Origin: Streptomyces fradiae
GTDB lineage: Bacteria; Actinomycetota; Actinomycetes; Streptomycetales; Streptomycetaceae
Assembly (NCBI RefSeq): GCF_041270065.1
Contig: NZ_CP065958.1
Span: forward strand, 1,736,001-1,800,000
Length of the DNA stretch: 64,000 nucleotides
Direction: 5' to 3'
Part shown: piece after piece, positions 40,460 to 49,853 of the stretch
Layout: every line of letters begins with the position of its first letter
Numbering within the stretch: the stretch's first letter is position 1
Position numbers and translations under genes: made by a program
The notes under the pieces: generated by a model
Databases searched by the model: none
What the model saw: only the letters and a program-made list of their open reading frames with translations
Told to the model about the DNA's origin: nothing

Positions 40460-41941
40460 TCAGGCGCGGGACCTCGCCTTGAAGGCCGCCTTGCGGGCCT
40501 CCTTCGCCGAGGGCTTGTCGGGGTGGAGGCGGCCCATCGCGTCCAGGACGTCGGCGGTGGCCGGGTGGTCGACGCGCCAGGCCGCTTCGAAGAAGCCGCC
40601 GTGGCCGGCGGTGAGGCCCTGGATGAGGTCCTGGAGTTCCTCGGGGTCGCCCTCCGCGTCGAGGTGGGCGGCGATCGTGTCGACGGCGAGCCAGAAGATC
40701 ATGGACTCGGGCGGCGCCGGGATGTCGGCGGCGCCGCGCTCGGCGAGCCAGACACGGGCGAGGCCGCCGAGTTCGCGGTCGTCGAGGACCTCGCGGACGG
40801 CCGGCTCCGCGTCGGGGCCGACGAGGGAGAGGGCCTGCTGGGCGTGGAGCCGGCGCAGCGGGGCACCCGGGTCGGAGCCGCGGGCGGCGTCGAGGAGTTC
40901 GCGCGCGGCGGCCGGCGCCTCGCGCCCGGCGAGCCAGCCGGTGGTCTCGGCCCGGGCGGCCTCCTGCGGGTAGTGGGCGATGCCGTCGAGGAGCACCTCG
41001 GCGCCCTTGTCAGCGAGTTCGCCGACCGCGGGCACCACGAGCCCGGCCTCCAGCATGCGGGCGCGCACCCCGTACAGCCCGAGCGGCGTGAGCCGGACCA
41101 TGCCGTACCGGCTGACGTCCTCCTCGTCGAACGGCACCTCCGACGCGGCCCCCTCGGCCCCCGCCTCCACCATCAGCGCCTCGTCGACCGGCGCGTACGC
41201 GACGAGGCCGATCGGCTCCAGGATCCGGAACTGCTCGTCGAGCCGCATCATCGCGTCGGAGACCTGCTCCAGGACGTCGTCGGTCGGCTCCCCCATGTCG
41301 TCGGGGACGACCATCGACGCGGCGAGCGCGGGCAGCGGCACCGGACCCTCGCCCGGGCCGCCCTCGCTGACGGTCAGCAGATAGAGGTTGCCGAGGACGC
41401 CCTCCAGGAAGTCCGCCTCGCCCTCCGGGTCCCAGTCCAGCGTCTCGAAGTCGATGGTGCCGTCCTCGCCGACCAGCGCCTCCAGGTCGTCCACGTACGG
41501 CGCGGTGGCGTCGGCGAAGACGGTCTCCAGGGCGTCGAGCCAGATGGACAGGACGTCGTGCGGCGAGCCGCCGGTGAGCAGCGCCAGGTTCGCGCCGGGC
41601 CGGGCCGTCCCGGCGTCACCGTCCGCCGAGTCGTCCGAGCCCTCCGAGCCCGTGTCATCCGCCGGGTCCTCGACCTCCACCAGACCGGTGTCGACCGCGA
41701 CCCGCCACGCCTCGCTCGCGTACGCCTCGCCGTCCTCGTCGTCGGCCAGGCCGAGCAACTCCGCCGCGGCGGGCAGCTGCTCGTCGACGAGCTCGCCGCC
41801 CGCGCCCACCCGGGTGTCCGGGCCGGCCCAGCGGGCGAGCCGGACGGCGCGGGTGAGGAGAGGGGCCGCCAGGGCGTCCCGCGCGAGTTCCGCGTCCGCG
41901 CGCAGCCGAACGGGGGGAAGGGTCGGGCGGTCCGGTGCCAT
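40460..41941 (-). CDS. Conserved acidic protein of unknown function (493 aa)
   Basis: Starts MAPDRPTLPPVRLRADAELA with GAGGAG upstream. The first third is strongly acidic with a low-complexity Asp/Ser/Gly segment (DDTGSEGSDDSADGDAG), the middle has YGMVRLTPLGLYGVRARMLE resembling a winged-helix, and the C-terminal part is built of HEAT-like helical repeats (APAAARELLDAARG, AVREVLDDRELGGLARVWLA) ending in a basic KAAFKARSRA tail. No signal peptide. Similar proteins occur widely in Streptomyces without assigned function. Confidence 0.75.
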   Translation of the reverse strand: MAPDRPTLPPVRLRADAELARDALAAPLLTRAVRLARWAGPDTRVGAGGELVDEQLPAAAELLGLADDEDGEAYASEAWRVAVDTGLVEVEDPADDTGSEGSDDSADGDAGTARPGANLALLTGGSPHDVLSIWLDALETVFADATAPYVDDLEALVGEDGTIDFETLDWDPEGEADFLEGVLGNLYLLTVSEGGPGEGPVPLPALAASMVVPDDMGEPTDDVLEQVSDAMMRLDEQFRILEPIGLVAYAPVDEALMVEAGAEGAASEVPFDEEDVSRYGMVRLTPLGLYGVRARMLEAGLVVPAVGELADKGAEVLLDGIAHYPQEAARAETTGWLAGREAPAAARELLDAARGSDPGAPLRRLHAQQALSLVGPDAEPAVREVLDDRELGGLARVWLAERGAADIPAPPESMIFWLAVDTIAAHLDAEGDPEELQDLIQGLTAGHGGFFEAAWRVDHPATADVLDAMGRLHPDKPSAKEARKAAFKARSRA

Positions 41942-42176
41942 CTCGGGTGTTCTCCTCGGCGGGGTGTACGGGCGGTGTGCGGGCGGTGTTTCGGGCAGCG
42001 TTCCGGTGCTGCTTCGGGCGGCCTTCAGCGTAGACGCATTCCGGGGGCGGTCCGTCGGTTCATGCGGGCGTCAGCCTTCGTACACCCGTCGACCCTTGAC
42101 AAGACAACGGCTCTCCAAGGAAATTGACGCGCGTAGATCGTTCGACCGTTCGTCCAAACCCTCACGGAGCACCTTG

Positions 42177-44018
42177 ATGTCTTCCTCCATACCGAGATCG
42201 GCCGCCGTCGCCGCCGTCGTCTCCGCCGCTCTCGCCGCCGGTCTGCTCGGCGGCTCGGCCGCCGCGGCCGACGGGGCGGCCACCGCGACCCCCGTCCGGA
42301 TCCACGACATCCAGGGCACCACCCGCGTCTCGCCGCTGGCCGGCAAGCCGGTCACCGGCGTGACCGGCGTCGTCACCGGCGTGCGCACCTACGGCTCGCG
42401 CGGCTTCTGGATGCAGGACCCGCAGGCGGACGACAACCCGGCCACGAGCGAGGGCATCTTCGTCTTCACCAGTTCGGTGCCGACCGTGGCCGTCGGCGAC
42501 GCCGTGAGCGTCAACGGCTCGGTCACCGAGTACGTCCCGGGCGGTCTGAACTCGGGCAACCAGTCGATGACCCAGATCTCCAAGCCGGTGATCACCGTCC
42601 TGTCCCGGGGCAACCAGGTCCCGGCCCCGGTCACCGTCTGGTCCGGCTCCGTCCCCGGCGCGTACGCCCCCGAGGGCGACCCGGCGGCCGGCGGCTCGAT
42701 CAACGGGCTCACCCTGGACCCGGAGAAGTACGCCCTGGACTACTACGAGTCCCTGGAGGGCACCAACGTCCGGATCGGCTCCTCGCGCGTGGTCGGCGCG
42801 ACCGACCCGTACAACGAGCTGTGGGTGACGGTGAAGCCGTTCGAGAACGACAACCGCCGCGGCGGCACGGTCTACGGCTCGTACGACTCCCAGAACACCG
42901 GCCGACTGCAGATCCAGCAGCTCGCCCCGGTCGCCCAGCAGCCCTTCCCCAAGCTGAACGTCGGCGACTGGCTGGCCGGCAGCACCGAGGGTCCGCTGGA
43001 CTTCAACCAGTACGGCGGCTACACCCTGGTCGCCAACACGCTCGGCCGGAGCGTGGACCTGGGCCTGGAGCGGGAGGTGACCGAACGCCAGCACAAGAAC
43101 GAGCTGGCCGTCGCCACGTACAACGTGGAGAACCTCGACCCGTCCGACCCGCAGACGAAGTTCGACGCGCTCGCGAAGGCGGTCGTGGAGAACCTGGCCT
43201 CCCCCGACATCGTCGCCCTGGAGGAGATCCAGGACGACAACGGCGCCAAGAACGACGGCACGGTGACGGCCGGCGAGACGCTGAAGAAGTTCACCGCGGC
43301 GATCGCGGCGGCCGGCGGTCCGGCGTACGAGTGGCGCTCGATCGACCCGGAGAACCTCAAGGACGGCGGCGAGCCCGGCGGCAACATCCGTCAGGTCTTC
43401 CTCTTCAACCCCGCGCGGGTCTCCTTCGTGGACCGCCCGGGCGGCGACGCGACCACCGCCACCGCGGTGACCGGCACCAAGGGCGACGCGCACCTGACCG
43501 TCTCCCCTGGCCGGATCGACCCGTCGAACGCCGCGTGGGAGGACAGCCGCAAGCCGCTCGCGGGCGAGTTCCGCTTCCGCGGCCGGACGGTCATCGTGGT
43601 CGCCAACCACTTCGGCTCCAAGGGCGGCGACGAGTCGATCGTCTCGCACCACCAGCCGCCGACCCGTTCCTCCGAGGTCAAGCGGCTGCTCCAGGGCCAG
43701 GCCGTCAACGCCTTCGTCAAGGACGTCCTGGCGGTCGACAAGCAGGCGGACGTGCTCGTCGTCGGCGACATCAACGACTTCGAGTTCTCCGGCGCCACGC
43801 AGGCGCTGACCGCGGGCGGCGCGCTGTACCCGGCCGTCAAGTCCCTGCCGGTGAGCGAGCGCTACTCGTACGTCTACCAGGGCAACAGCCAGGTCCTCGA
43901 CCAGATCCTGACCAGCCCCGGGGTGCACCACTTCGAGTACGACAGCGTGCACATCAACGCCGAGTTCGCCGACCAGAACAGCGACCACGACCCGCAGGTG
44001 CTGCGCTTCCGTCCCTGA
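42177..44018 (+). CDS. Secreted endonuclease/exonuclease/phosphatase-family nuclease
   Basis: A 613-residue secreted protein. The signal peptide runs over AAVAAVVSAALAAGLLGG and likely ends after SAAAADG. An OB-fold-like domain (about 40-300; GVVTGVRTYGSRGFWMQDP) precedes the EEP catalytic domain with all metal-site motifs: LAVATYNVENLDPSD, ALEEIQDDNGA, VANHFGSKGGDES, VVGDINDFEFSG and NSDHDPQVLRF. This is the layout of ExeM/NucH-type extracellular DNases that release phosphate from DNA. ATG at 42177 with GGAG eight bases upstream. Confidence 0.9.
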   Translation: MSSSIPRSAAVAAVVSAALAAGLLGGSAAAADGAATATPVRIHDIQGTTRVSPLAGKPVTGVTGVVTGVRTYGSRGFWMQDPQADDNPATSEGIFVFTSSVPTVAVGDAVSVNGSVTEYVPGGLNSGNQSMTQISKPVITVLSRGNQVPAPVTVWSGSVPGAYAPEGDPAAGGSINGLTLDPEKYALDYYESLEGTNVRIGSSRVVGATDPYNELWVTVKPFENDNRRGGTVYGSYDSQNTGRLQIQQLAPVAQQPFPKLNVGDWLAGSTEGPLDFNQYGGYTLVANTLGRSVDLGLEREVTERQHKNELAVATYNVENLDPSDPQTKFDALAKAVVENLASPDIVALEEIQDDNGAKNDGTVTAGETLKKFTAAIAAAGGPAYEWRSIDPENLKDGGEPGGNIRQVFLFNPARVSFVDRPGGDATTATAVTGTKGDAHLTVSPGRIDPSNAAWEDSRKPLAGEFRFRGRTVIVVANHFGSKGGDESIVSHHQPPTRSSEVKRLLQGQAVNAFVKDVLAVDKQADVLVVGDINDFEFSGATQALTAGGALYPAVKSLPVSERYSYVYQGNSQVLDQILTSPGVHHFEYDSVHINAEFADQNSDHDPQVLRFRP

Positions 44019-44052
44019 TCTCGCATGCGCACGGGTGTGCGAGACTGCGGCC

Positions 44053-44502
44053 GTGATCGTGCTGCGTCCCGCCACCCGTGCCGAGCTGCCCGCCGTCCTC
44101 GCGCTCCTCGCCGACGAGGAGCGGGTGACCGACCCGGCCTCGGTGACCGTGACCGCCGCCCACGAGCGGGCGTTCGCGGACATCGAGGCCGACGCGCGCA
44201 ACGAGCTGCTGGTCCTTGTGGACGAGCAGGGTCTCGTCCTCGGCTGTCTCCAGGCCACCTACATCCCCGGCCTCGGCAAGGGCGGCGCCGAGCGCGCCCT
44301 GATCGAGGCGGTCCGGATCCGGGCCGACCGGCGCGGCGGCGGACTCGGCCGGACGCTGATGGACGCAGCCATCGACCGGGCGAGGGCCCGCGGCTGCGCG
44401 CTCGTCCAGCTGACCAGCAACAAGTCCCGGACCGACGCCCACCGCTTCTACGCCTCGCTGGGCTTCGCCCGCAGCCACGACGGCTTCAAGCTCGCGCTCT
44501 GA
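44053..44502 (+). CDS. GNAT-family N-acetyltransferase
   Basis: A 149-residue GNAT: IVLRPATRAELPAVLALLAD at the start, VDEQGLVLGCLQATYIPGLG, the acetyl-CoA loop region IRADRRGGGLGRTLMDAAID, and the terminal KSRTDAHRFYASLGFARSHD. A GTG at 44035 would add six residues (MCETAA) and cannot be excluded. Substrate unknown; single gene convergent with dapD. Confidence 0.85.
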   Translation: MIVLRPATRAELPAVLALLADEERVTDPASVTVTAAHERAFADIEADARNELLVLVDEQGLVLGCLQATYIPGLGKGGAERALIEAVRIRADRRGGGLGRTLMDAAIDRARARGCALVQLTSNKSRTDAHRFYASLGFARSHDGFKLAL

Positions 44503-44565
44503 GCACGCGGAGCGGCCCGCCGCCTCTTCCCGGGGCGACGGGCCGTCTCAGAGCAGCAGCCGGGA

Positions 44566-45549
44566 TCAGTTGTGGCTGTGCAGGATCTCGTTCAGACCGC
44601 CCCAGACCGCGTTGTTCGGGCGGGCCTCGACGGCGCCGGTGACCGAGTTGCGGCGGAAGAGGATGTTGTTGGCGCCGGAGAGGTCCCGGGCCTTGACGAT
44701 CTCGCCGTCGGGCATGGTGACCCGGGTGCCGGCGGTGACGTACAGACCGGCCTCGACGACGCACTCGTCGCCGAGCGCGATGCCGACGCCCGCCTCGGCG
44801 CCGATCAGGCAGCGCTCGCCGATGGAGATGATCACGTTGCCGCCGCCGGACAGGGTGCCCATGGTGGAGGCACCGCCGCCGATGTCGGAGCCGTCGCCGA
44901 CGACGACGCCGGCGGAGATCCGGCCCTCGACCATGGAGGTGCCGAGCGTGCCGGCGTTGAAGTTGACGAAGCCCTCGTGCATGACGGTGGTGCCGGCGGC
45001 GAGGTGGGCGCCGAGGCGGACCCGGTCGGCGTCGGCGATGCGGACGCCGGCGGGCACGACGTAGTCGGTCATGCGGGGGAACTTGTCGATCGAGGTCACC
45101 TGGAGGTGCAGACCCTCGGCGCGGGCGTTGAGCCGCACCTTCTCGATGTCGTCGACGGCGACCGGGCCGAGCGAGGTCCAGGCGACGTTGGCGAGCAGGC
45201 CGAAGATGCCGTCGAGGCTCTGGCCGTGCGGCTGCACGAGGCGGCTGCTCAGCAGGTGCAGCCGCAGGTAGGCGTCGTGGGCGTCGAGCGGCTTGTCGTC
45301 GAGCGAGGCGATGACCGTGCGCACGGCGACCACCTCGACACCGCGGCGGGCGTCCACGCCGAGGGCCTTGGCGGCGCCCTCGCCGAGGGCGCTGACGGCC
45401 GCGTCGGCGTCCAGGCGCTCGGTGCCGGCCGGGCCGGGGGCGTCGATCAGCTCGGGGGCGGGGAACCAGGTGTCGAGAACGGTGCCGTCGCCGGCGATGG
45501 TGGCGAGGCCGGCGGCGACGGCGCCGGTGGAGCGGGGAGCAGTGGTCAT
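44566..45549 (-). CDS. dapD: Tetrahydrodipicolinate N-succinyltransferase
   Basis: A 327-residue left-handed beta-helix acyltransferase of the actinobacterial DapD type. The hexapeptide-repeat region carries the signature [20 protein letters not shown], and [20 protein letters not shown], then [20 protein letters not shown]. It succinylates tetrahydrodipicolinate in lysine and meso/LL-diaminopimelate synthesis, hence essential for the peptidoglycan of Streptomyces. No other dap gene is adjacent. Confidence 0.92.
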   Translation of the reverse strand: MTTAPRSTGAVAAGLATIAGDGTVLDTWFPAPELIDAPGPAGTERLDADAAVSALGEGAAKALGVDARRGVEVVAVRTVIASLDDKPLDAHDAYLRLHLLSSRLVQPHGQSLDGIFGLLANVAWTSLGPVAVDDIEKVRLNARAEGLHLQVTSIDKFPRMTDYVVPAGVRIADADRVRLGAHLAAGTTVMHEGFVNFNAGTLGTSMVEGRISAGVVVGDGSDIGGGASTMGTLSGGGNVIISIGERCLIGAEAGVGIALGDECVVEAGLYVTAGTRVTMPDGEIVKARDLSGANNILFRRNSVTGAVEARPNNAVWGGLNEILHSHN

Positions 45550-45658
45550 GACGGAAAACCTAACGGTCGGGCCCCCGCGCGGGCCAACCGGTCTCAGGTG
45601 CCGGTCGGGCCGTCCGTGCCTTCCGACGAGCCCGGGGCGCGGCTCTTCGGGCCTTCGT

Positions 45659-46204
45659 TCAGGTTCCGGCGTTCAGGATCCGGGCCAGCATCTCGCGCGC
45701 GTACCCCTCGTCGTACGGGACACCGGTCAGCAGCACCTGAAGGGAGATGCCGTCCATGAGCGCGACGAGCGCCCGCGCGGTGACGGGTCCGGTGCGCGGG
45801 GCGAGGGCGGTGACGACCTCGTCGGTCCATTCGGCGGCGACGGGGCGCAGGACGGGGCGGCGCAGGGCGGCGAGGTAGAGCTCGTACTCCAGCTCCACGC
45901 CGGTGCGTTCGGCGGCCAGCCATTCCCCCATGAGCGCGGCGAGGCCGGCGGCCAGGTCGGGCGCGGCGATCTCGGGGCCCTGCCGAAGTCGCGCCCCGAA
46001 GGTGCCGTTGACCCGGCGCAGGGCGGCGACGAGGAGTTCGTCGAGGGAGCCGAAGTGGTACGTGGTGGAGCCGAGCGGCACGTCGGCCTCGGCGGCCACC
46101 GTGCGATGGCTCAGCCCGGCGATCCCGGCGCGCCCGACGACCCGCAGGGCGGCGTCGACGATCCGGTCCCGCCGTTCGGGGTCGTGGCGCCGGGGGCGTG
46201 CCAT
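45659..46204 (-). CDS. TetR-family regulator of the SMR efflux gene
   Basis: A 181-residue regulator with HTH in [20 protein letters not shown] and [20 protein letters not shown] and a helical C-terminal domain. Its ATG shares one base with the stop of the upstream SMR gene (TGATG), so the pair is co-transcribed. The palindrome upstream of the SMR gene is its probable operator. Confidence 0.88.
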   Translation of the reverse strand: MARPRRHDPERRDRIVDAALRVVGRAGIAGLSHRTVAAEADVPLGSTTYHFGSLDELLVAALRRVNGTFGARLRQGPEIAAPDLAAGLAALMGEWLAAERTGVELEYELYLAALRRPVLRPVAAEWTDEVVTALAPRTGPVTARALVALMDGISLQVLLTGVPYDEGYAREMLARILNAGT

Positions 46205-46524
46205 CAGTGGGCTCCGCCGAGGTTGAGCACGGCGACCCCGGCGATGATGAGGACGAGGCCGGTGATCTTGGCGAGGTTCATGGACTCGCCGAGGAAGAGG
46301 GCGCCGATGGCGGCGACGGCGGCGGTGCCGATGCCGGACCAGATGGCGTAGGCGGTGCCGATCTCCAGGGTCTTGAGGGCGCGGGCGAGCAGCGCGAAGG
46401 CGAGGAGGTAGCCGGCGCCGGTGATCAGGGACGGGCCGAGCCTGGTGAAGCCCTCGCTGTACTTCATGGAGGTGGTGGCGGCGATCTCGGCCGCTATGGC
46501 CCCCGCGAGCAGTCCGTATCCCAT
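46204..46524 (-). CDS. Small multidrug resistance (EmrE/SugE-type) transporter
   Basis: A 106-residue, four-helix proton antiporter. Helix 1 has YGLLAGAIAAEIAATTSMKY with the essential membrane glutamate; then AGYLLAFALLARALKTLEIG, the helix 3 signature TAYAIWSGIGTAAVAAIGALFLGE and helix 4 GLVLIIAGVAVLNLG. Works as a dimer exporting cationic compounds. ATG at 46524 gives the standard length. First gene of a two-gene unit with tetR. Confidence 0.92.
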   Translation of the reverse strand: MGYGLLAGAIAAEIAATTSMKYSEGFTRLGPSLITGAGYLLAFALLARALKTLEIGTAYAIWSGIGTAAVAAIGALFLGESMNLAKITGLVLIIAGVAVLNLGGAH

Positions 46525-46552
46525 GTGTACGAGTGTACGCATCATTCGCGTC

Positions 46553-46574
46553 GCTGTGTACGCCCGTACACAGC
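46553..46574. promoter_or_regulatory. TetR operator between smr-tetR and the divergent membrane gene
   Basis: Two perfect 10-base arms, GCTGTGTACG and its complement, separated by CC. A weaker half-copy (GTGTACGAGTGTACGC) lies at 46525-46540, directly before the smr start. Both divergent genes would be under the site. Confidence 0.75.
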
Positions 46575-46595
46575 TGCTGCCGATACGGTGTGCGC

Positions 46596-47663
46596 ATGAC
46601 ATACCCCTCGGGGCCGTACGGATACGGCTACCCACCCCCGCCTCCGCCGCCGAAGCCGGGCGTCATACCCCTGGCGCCGCTCGGCTTCAGCGAGATCCTC
46701 ACCGGCGCCTTCAGCACCTACGGCCGCTACTGGAAGCCGCTGATCGGCGTGGCCCTGATCGCCTACACGGGCTTCGCCGCGGTGGTGGGCGGCGCGCTCC
46801 TGGCCGCCTGGGCCGTCGCCGGTGACACGCTGACCCGGATCTTCGACACACCCTCCGGTCAGACGCCCGACGTCTCGGACCCGGCGCCGCTCTTCGTCGC
46901 CTTCGGCATCGTCTGGCTGGCCGCGGTGATCGTGGCGGTGGTCGCCAACGGGCTGGTCTCCGCCGCCGCCCCTGCCGTGCTCCAGGAGGCCGTCCTCGGC
47001 CGCCCGATCGGCTTCGCCGAGGTCTGGCGGCGCGCCTGCTCGCGGCTCGGCGCCGTGATCGGCTCGGTCTTCCTCACCTTCCTGGCCGTCATGGTCCCGA
47101 TGCTGCTCGCCCTGGTCGGCTTCGGCCTCCTGATGGCGGCGATCTTCTCGGCCATCGCGGCCAGCGAGAACAGCACCCTCGACAACGGGCAGGGGCTCGC
47201 CATCGTCGGCGGGCTCGTCCTCCTGGGCATGCTGGCGACCGTGCCGCTCGCCCTGTGGCTGCAGATCAAGTTCAGCCTGGCCCCGGCGGTCGCCGTCATC
47301 GAGCAGCAGGGCGCCATGGCCTCGCTGCGCCGCTCCTCCGCCCTGGTCAAGGGCTCCTGGTGGCGCACCTTCGGCTTTCTGCTGGCCGCCGGGATGATCG
47401 CCGGCATGGTCAGCTTCGCCGTCCAGCAGGTGATCCAGGCCGTGGCCGGTGTCCCGATGCTGGCCCTCGCGCCGGGCGACGACATCACCCCGGGCGAGGC
47501 GCTGTCCGCCTTCGGCGGCGTGCTGCTGATCCTCTCGGTCGCGGGAGTGATCACCCAGGCGCTCATCGCCCCCTTCCAGCCGCTGGTCATGGGCCTGGTC
47601 TACGTCGACCAGCGGATCCGCAGGGAGAACCTGGCCCCGCTCCTGGCCCAGCAGACCGGCTGA
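46596..47663 (+). CDS. Multi-pass membrane protein with Pro-rich N-terminus
   Basis: A 355-residue protein starting MTYPSGPYGYGYPPPPPPPK, a proline/tyrosine-rich cytoplasmic tail, then about six hydrophobic stretches (VALIAYTGFAAVVGGALLAA, VFLTFLAVMVPMLLALVGFG, VVLLGML-like, FGFLLAAGMIAGMVSFAVQQ, LLILSVAGVITQALIAPF). The SLRRSSALVKGSWWRTFGFL segment is typical of the glycerophosphodiester phosphodiesterase membrane-domain family. No catalytic domain. Start close to the palindromic operator shared with smr-tetR. Confidence 0.8.
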   Translation: MTYPSGPYGYGYPPPPPPPKPGVIPLAPLGFSEILTGAFSTYGRYWKPLIGVALIAYTGFAAVVGGALLAAWAVAGDTLTRIFDTPSGQTPDVSDPAPLFVAFGIVWLAAVIVAVVANGLVSAAAPAVLQEAVLGRPIGFAEVWRRACSRLGAVIGSVFLTFLAVMVPMLLALVGFGLLMAAIFSAIAASENSTLDNGQGLAIVGGLVLLGMLATVPLALWLQIKFSLAPAVAVIEQQGAMASLRRSSALVKGSWWRTFGFLLAAGMIAGMVSFAVQQVIQAVAGVPMLALAPGDDITPGEALSAFGGVLLILSVAGVITQALIAPFQPLVMGLVYVDQRIRRENLAPLLAQQTG

Positions 47664-47695
47664 GCAGGCCGGCTGAGCAGCGGGCGTCCGAGCAG

Positions 47696-47737
47696 CGCGA
47701 AGGGCCGCACCCCGGCACGGGGGTGCGGCCCTTCGCG
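47696..47737. terminator. Bidirectional terminator
   Basis: A near-perfect hairpin with 18-base arms starting CGCGAAGGGCCGCACCCC closes the membrane-protein gene (+) and the suf operon (-), 32 and 21 bases from their stops. Confidence 0.85.
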
Positions 47738-47757
47738 TACGCCTGCGGCGTCGGAGA

Positions 47758-48114
47758 TCAGACGTTGAAGCCGAGCGCCCGCAGCTGCTCGCGGCCGTCG
47801 TCGGTGATCTTGTCCGGGCCCCACGGCGGCATCCAGACCCAGTTGATCTTCAGCTCGTTGACGATGCCGTCGGTGGCGGCCTTCGCCTGGTCCTCGATCA
47901 CGTCGGTCAGCGGACAGGCCGCCGACGTCAGGGTCATGTCCAGCGTCGCGACATTGGAGTCGTCGATGTGGATGCCGTAGATCAGGCCGAGGTTGACGAC
48001 GTCGATGCCCAGCTCGGGGTCGACGACGTCGTACAGCGCCTCGCGGATCTCCTCTTCGGAGGCCGGCTTGATCGTGGCCTCGGCGGTCTCGGTCTCGGTC
48101 GCGTTCTCGGTCAT
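47758..48114 (-). CDS. sufT: SufT-type Fe-S assembly factor (MIP18 family)
   Basis: A 118-residue protein: an acidic N-terminus (TENATETETAEATI) followed by the MIP18/PaaD domain, EEIREALYDVVDPELGIDVV, GLIYGIHIDD, and LTSAACPLTD with the conserved cysteine. SufT-like proteins help mature Fe-S proteins or transfer clusters. ATG at 48114 overlaps the sufU stop (48111-48114). Last gene of the suf operon. Confidence 0.88.
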   Translation of the reverse strand: MTENATETETAEATIKPASEEEIREALYDVVDPELGIDVVNLGLIYGIHIDDSNVATLDMTLTSAACPLTDVIEDQAKAATDGIVNELKINWVWMPPWGPDKITDDGREQLRALGFNV

Positions 48115-48575
48115 GCCGACTTCCTCTCCGCGTCGGAGCCCAGCGCCTGGGCCGTCGCGTCCTTCCACGCCATCCAGCTGAGCAGCGCGCACTTCACCCG
48201 GGCCGGGTACTTGGAGACACCGGCGAACGCGACCGCGTCCTCCAGGATCTCCTCCATCGCGTCGTCCGGCTCGATCTGGCCCTTGGACTGCATCAGCTCC
48301 AGGAAGGTGCCCTGGATCTTCTGCGCCTCGGCCAGCTCCTTGCCGACGAGCAGCTCGTTGAGGACGGAGGCGGAGGCCTGGCTGATGGAGCAGCCCTGGC
48401 CCTCGTACGAGACGTCCTCGATGCGCTCACCGGCGTACTTCACGCGGAGCGTGATCTCGTCGCCGCACGTCGGGTTGACGTGGTGCACCTCGGCGTCGCC
48501 GTCCCGCAAGCCCCGGCCGTGCGGGTGCTTGTAGTGGTCCAGGATGACGTCCTGGTACATCGAATCCAGCTTCAC
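48111..48575 (-). CDS. sufU: SufU Fe-S/sulfur-transfer protein
   Basis: A 154-residue zinc-dependent sulfurtransferase that accepts persulfide sulfur from SufS. The three ligand cysteines and aspartate are present: NPTCGDEI, GQGCSISQASASVL and RVKCALLSW. The start MKLDSMYQDVILDHYKHPHG is typical. Located 9 bases after sufS. Confidence 0.92.
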   Translation of the reverse strand: MKLDSMYQDVILDHYKHPHGRGLRDGDAEVHHVNPTCGDEITLRVKYAGERIEDVSYEGQGCSISQASASVLNELLVGKELAEAQKIQGTFLELMQSKGQIEPDDAMEEILEDAVAFAGVSKYPARVKCALLSWMAWKDATAQALGSDAERKSA

Positions 48576-48584
48576 AGGTCAGCC

Positions 48585-49853
48585 CTATCCGAAGAAGTTA
48601 CGGACGTGCTCCAGGCCCGCGACCAGGGCGTCGACCTCGGCCGGAGTGGAGTACAGATAGAACGACGCTCGCGTGGTCGCGGGAATTCCGTACCGCAGGC
48701 AGACCGGCCGCGCGCAGTGGTGGCCGACCCGGACCGCGATGCCCTCCTCGTCGAGGACCTGACCCACGTCGTGCGGGTGGATGTCGCCGAGCGTGAAGGA
48801 GATCGCCGCGCCGCGGTCCTCGGCCGTGGTCGGGCCGATGATCCGCAGGTCCGGCACCTCCTGGAGGCGGCGGACGGCGTACTCGGTGATCGCGTGCTCG
48901 TGGCGCGCGATGTTCTCCATGCCGATCGCCGACAGGTAGTCCACGGCCGCGCCGAGGCCGACGGCCTGGGCGATCGGGGGCGTGCCCGCCTCGAACTTGT
49001 GCGGGGCCGGCGCGTAGGTGGAGGAGTGCATCGAGACGGTCTCGATCATCTCGCCGCCACCGAGGAACGGCGGCAGGTCCTCCAGGAGCTCCTGGCGTCC
49101 CCACAGCACGCCGATGCCGGTCGGGCCGCACATCTTGTGGCCGGTGAAGGCCACGAAGTCGGCCTGCAGCGCCTGCACGTCGAGCACCATGTGCGGGGCG
49201 GCCTGGGAGGCGTCGATGCAGACCAGCGCACCGACCTCCTGGGCCCGGCGGATGATCGTCTCGACCGGGTTGAACGTGCCGAGCAGGTTCGACACCAGGG
49301 TGAAGGAGACGATCTTGGTCTTCTCGGTGATGACCTCTTCGATGTTCGAGAGGTCGAGACGGCCGTCGTCGGTGAGGCCGAACCACTTCAGCTTCGCGCC
49401 GGTGCGCTGCGCGAGCAGCTGCCACGGCACGATGTTGGAGTGGTGCTCCATCTCCGTGATGGCGATCTCGGTCTCGTGGTCCACGCGGTAGGGCTCGTCG
49501 GCCCAGCCCAGCATGTTGGCCACGAGGTTGAGCGACTCGGAGGCGTTCTTGGTGAAGATCACCTCGTCGCGGCTCGGCGCGTTGATGAAGGCGGCGACCT
49601 TGTCGCGGGCGCCCTCGTACAGCGCGGTGGCCTCCTCGGCAACCGTGTAGACGCCGCGGTGCACGTTGGCGTTGTGCCGCTCGTAGTAGGCGTTGAGCGC
49701 GTCGAGCACCTGGCGCGGCTTCTGCGAGGTCGCCGCGGAGTCCAGGTAGACGATCTTCTTGCCGTCGTGGACCGTGCGGTCCAGGAGCGGGAAGTCCTTG
49801 CGGATCGCCTCGGTGTCGAGGAGGCCGGTCAGCCCCTGATGGGCGGAAGTCAC
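48585..49853 (-). CDS. sufS: Cysteine desulfurase SufS
   Basis: A 422-residue group II PLP cysteine desulfurase. Landmarks: YLDSAATSQKPRQVLDAL, FTKNASESLNLVA, the PLP lysine in FTGHKMCGPTGIG, and the nucleophilic Cys in IAVRVGHHCARPVC. It supplies persulfide to SufU/SufBCD. The GTG start overlaps the sufC stop (GTGA). Confidence 0.94.
   Translation of the reverse strand: MTSAHQGLTGLLDTEAIRKDFPLLDRTVHDGKKIVYLDSAATSQKPRQVLDALNAYYERHNANVHRGVYTVAEEATALYEGARDKVAAFINAPSRDEVIFTKNASESLNLVANMLGWADEPYRVDHETEIAITEMEHHSNIVPWQLLAQRTGAKLKWFGLTDDGRLDLSNIEEVITEKTKIVSFTLVSNLLGTFNPVETIIRRAQEVGALVCIDASQAAPHMVLDVQALQADFVAFTGHKMCGPTGIGVLWGRQELLEDLPPFLGGGEMIETVSMHSSTYAPAPHKFEAGTPPIAQAVGLGAAVDYLSAIGMENIARHEHAITEYAVRRLQEVPDLRIIGPTTAEDRGAAISFTLGDIHPHDVGQVLDEEGIAVRVGHHCARPVCLRYGIPATTRASFYLYSTPAEVDALVAGLEHVRNFFG

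Noticed and set aside
42140..42170. GTTCGACC-GTTCGTCC as a PHO box for the secreted nuclease
   Set aside because: The repeat period is 8, not 11, and the sequence departs from the PHO-box consensus; nuclease regulation by phosphate remains possible but unsupported here.
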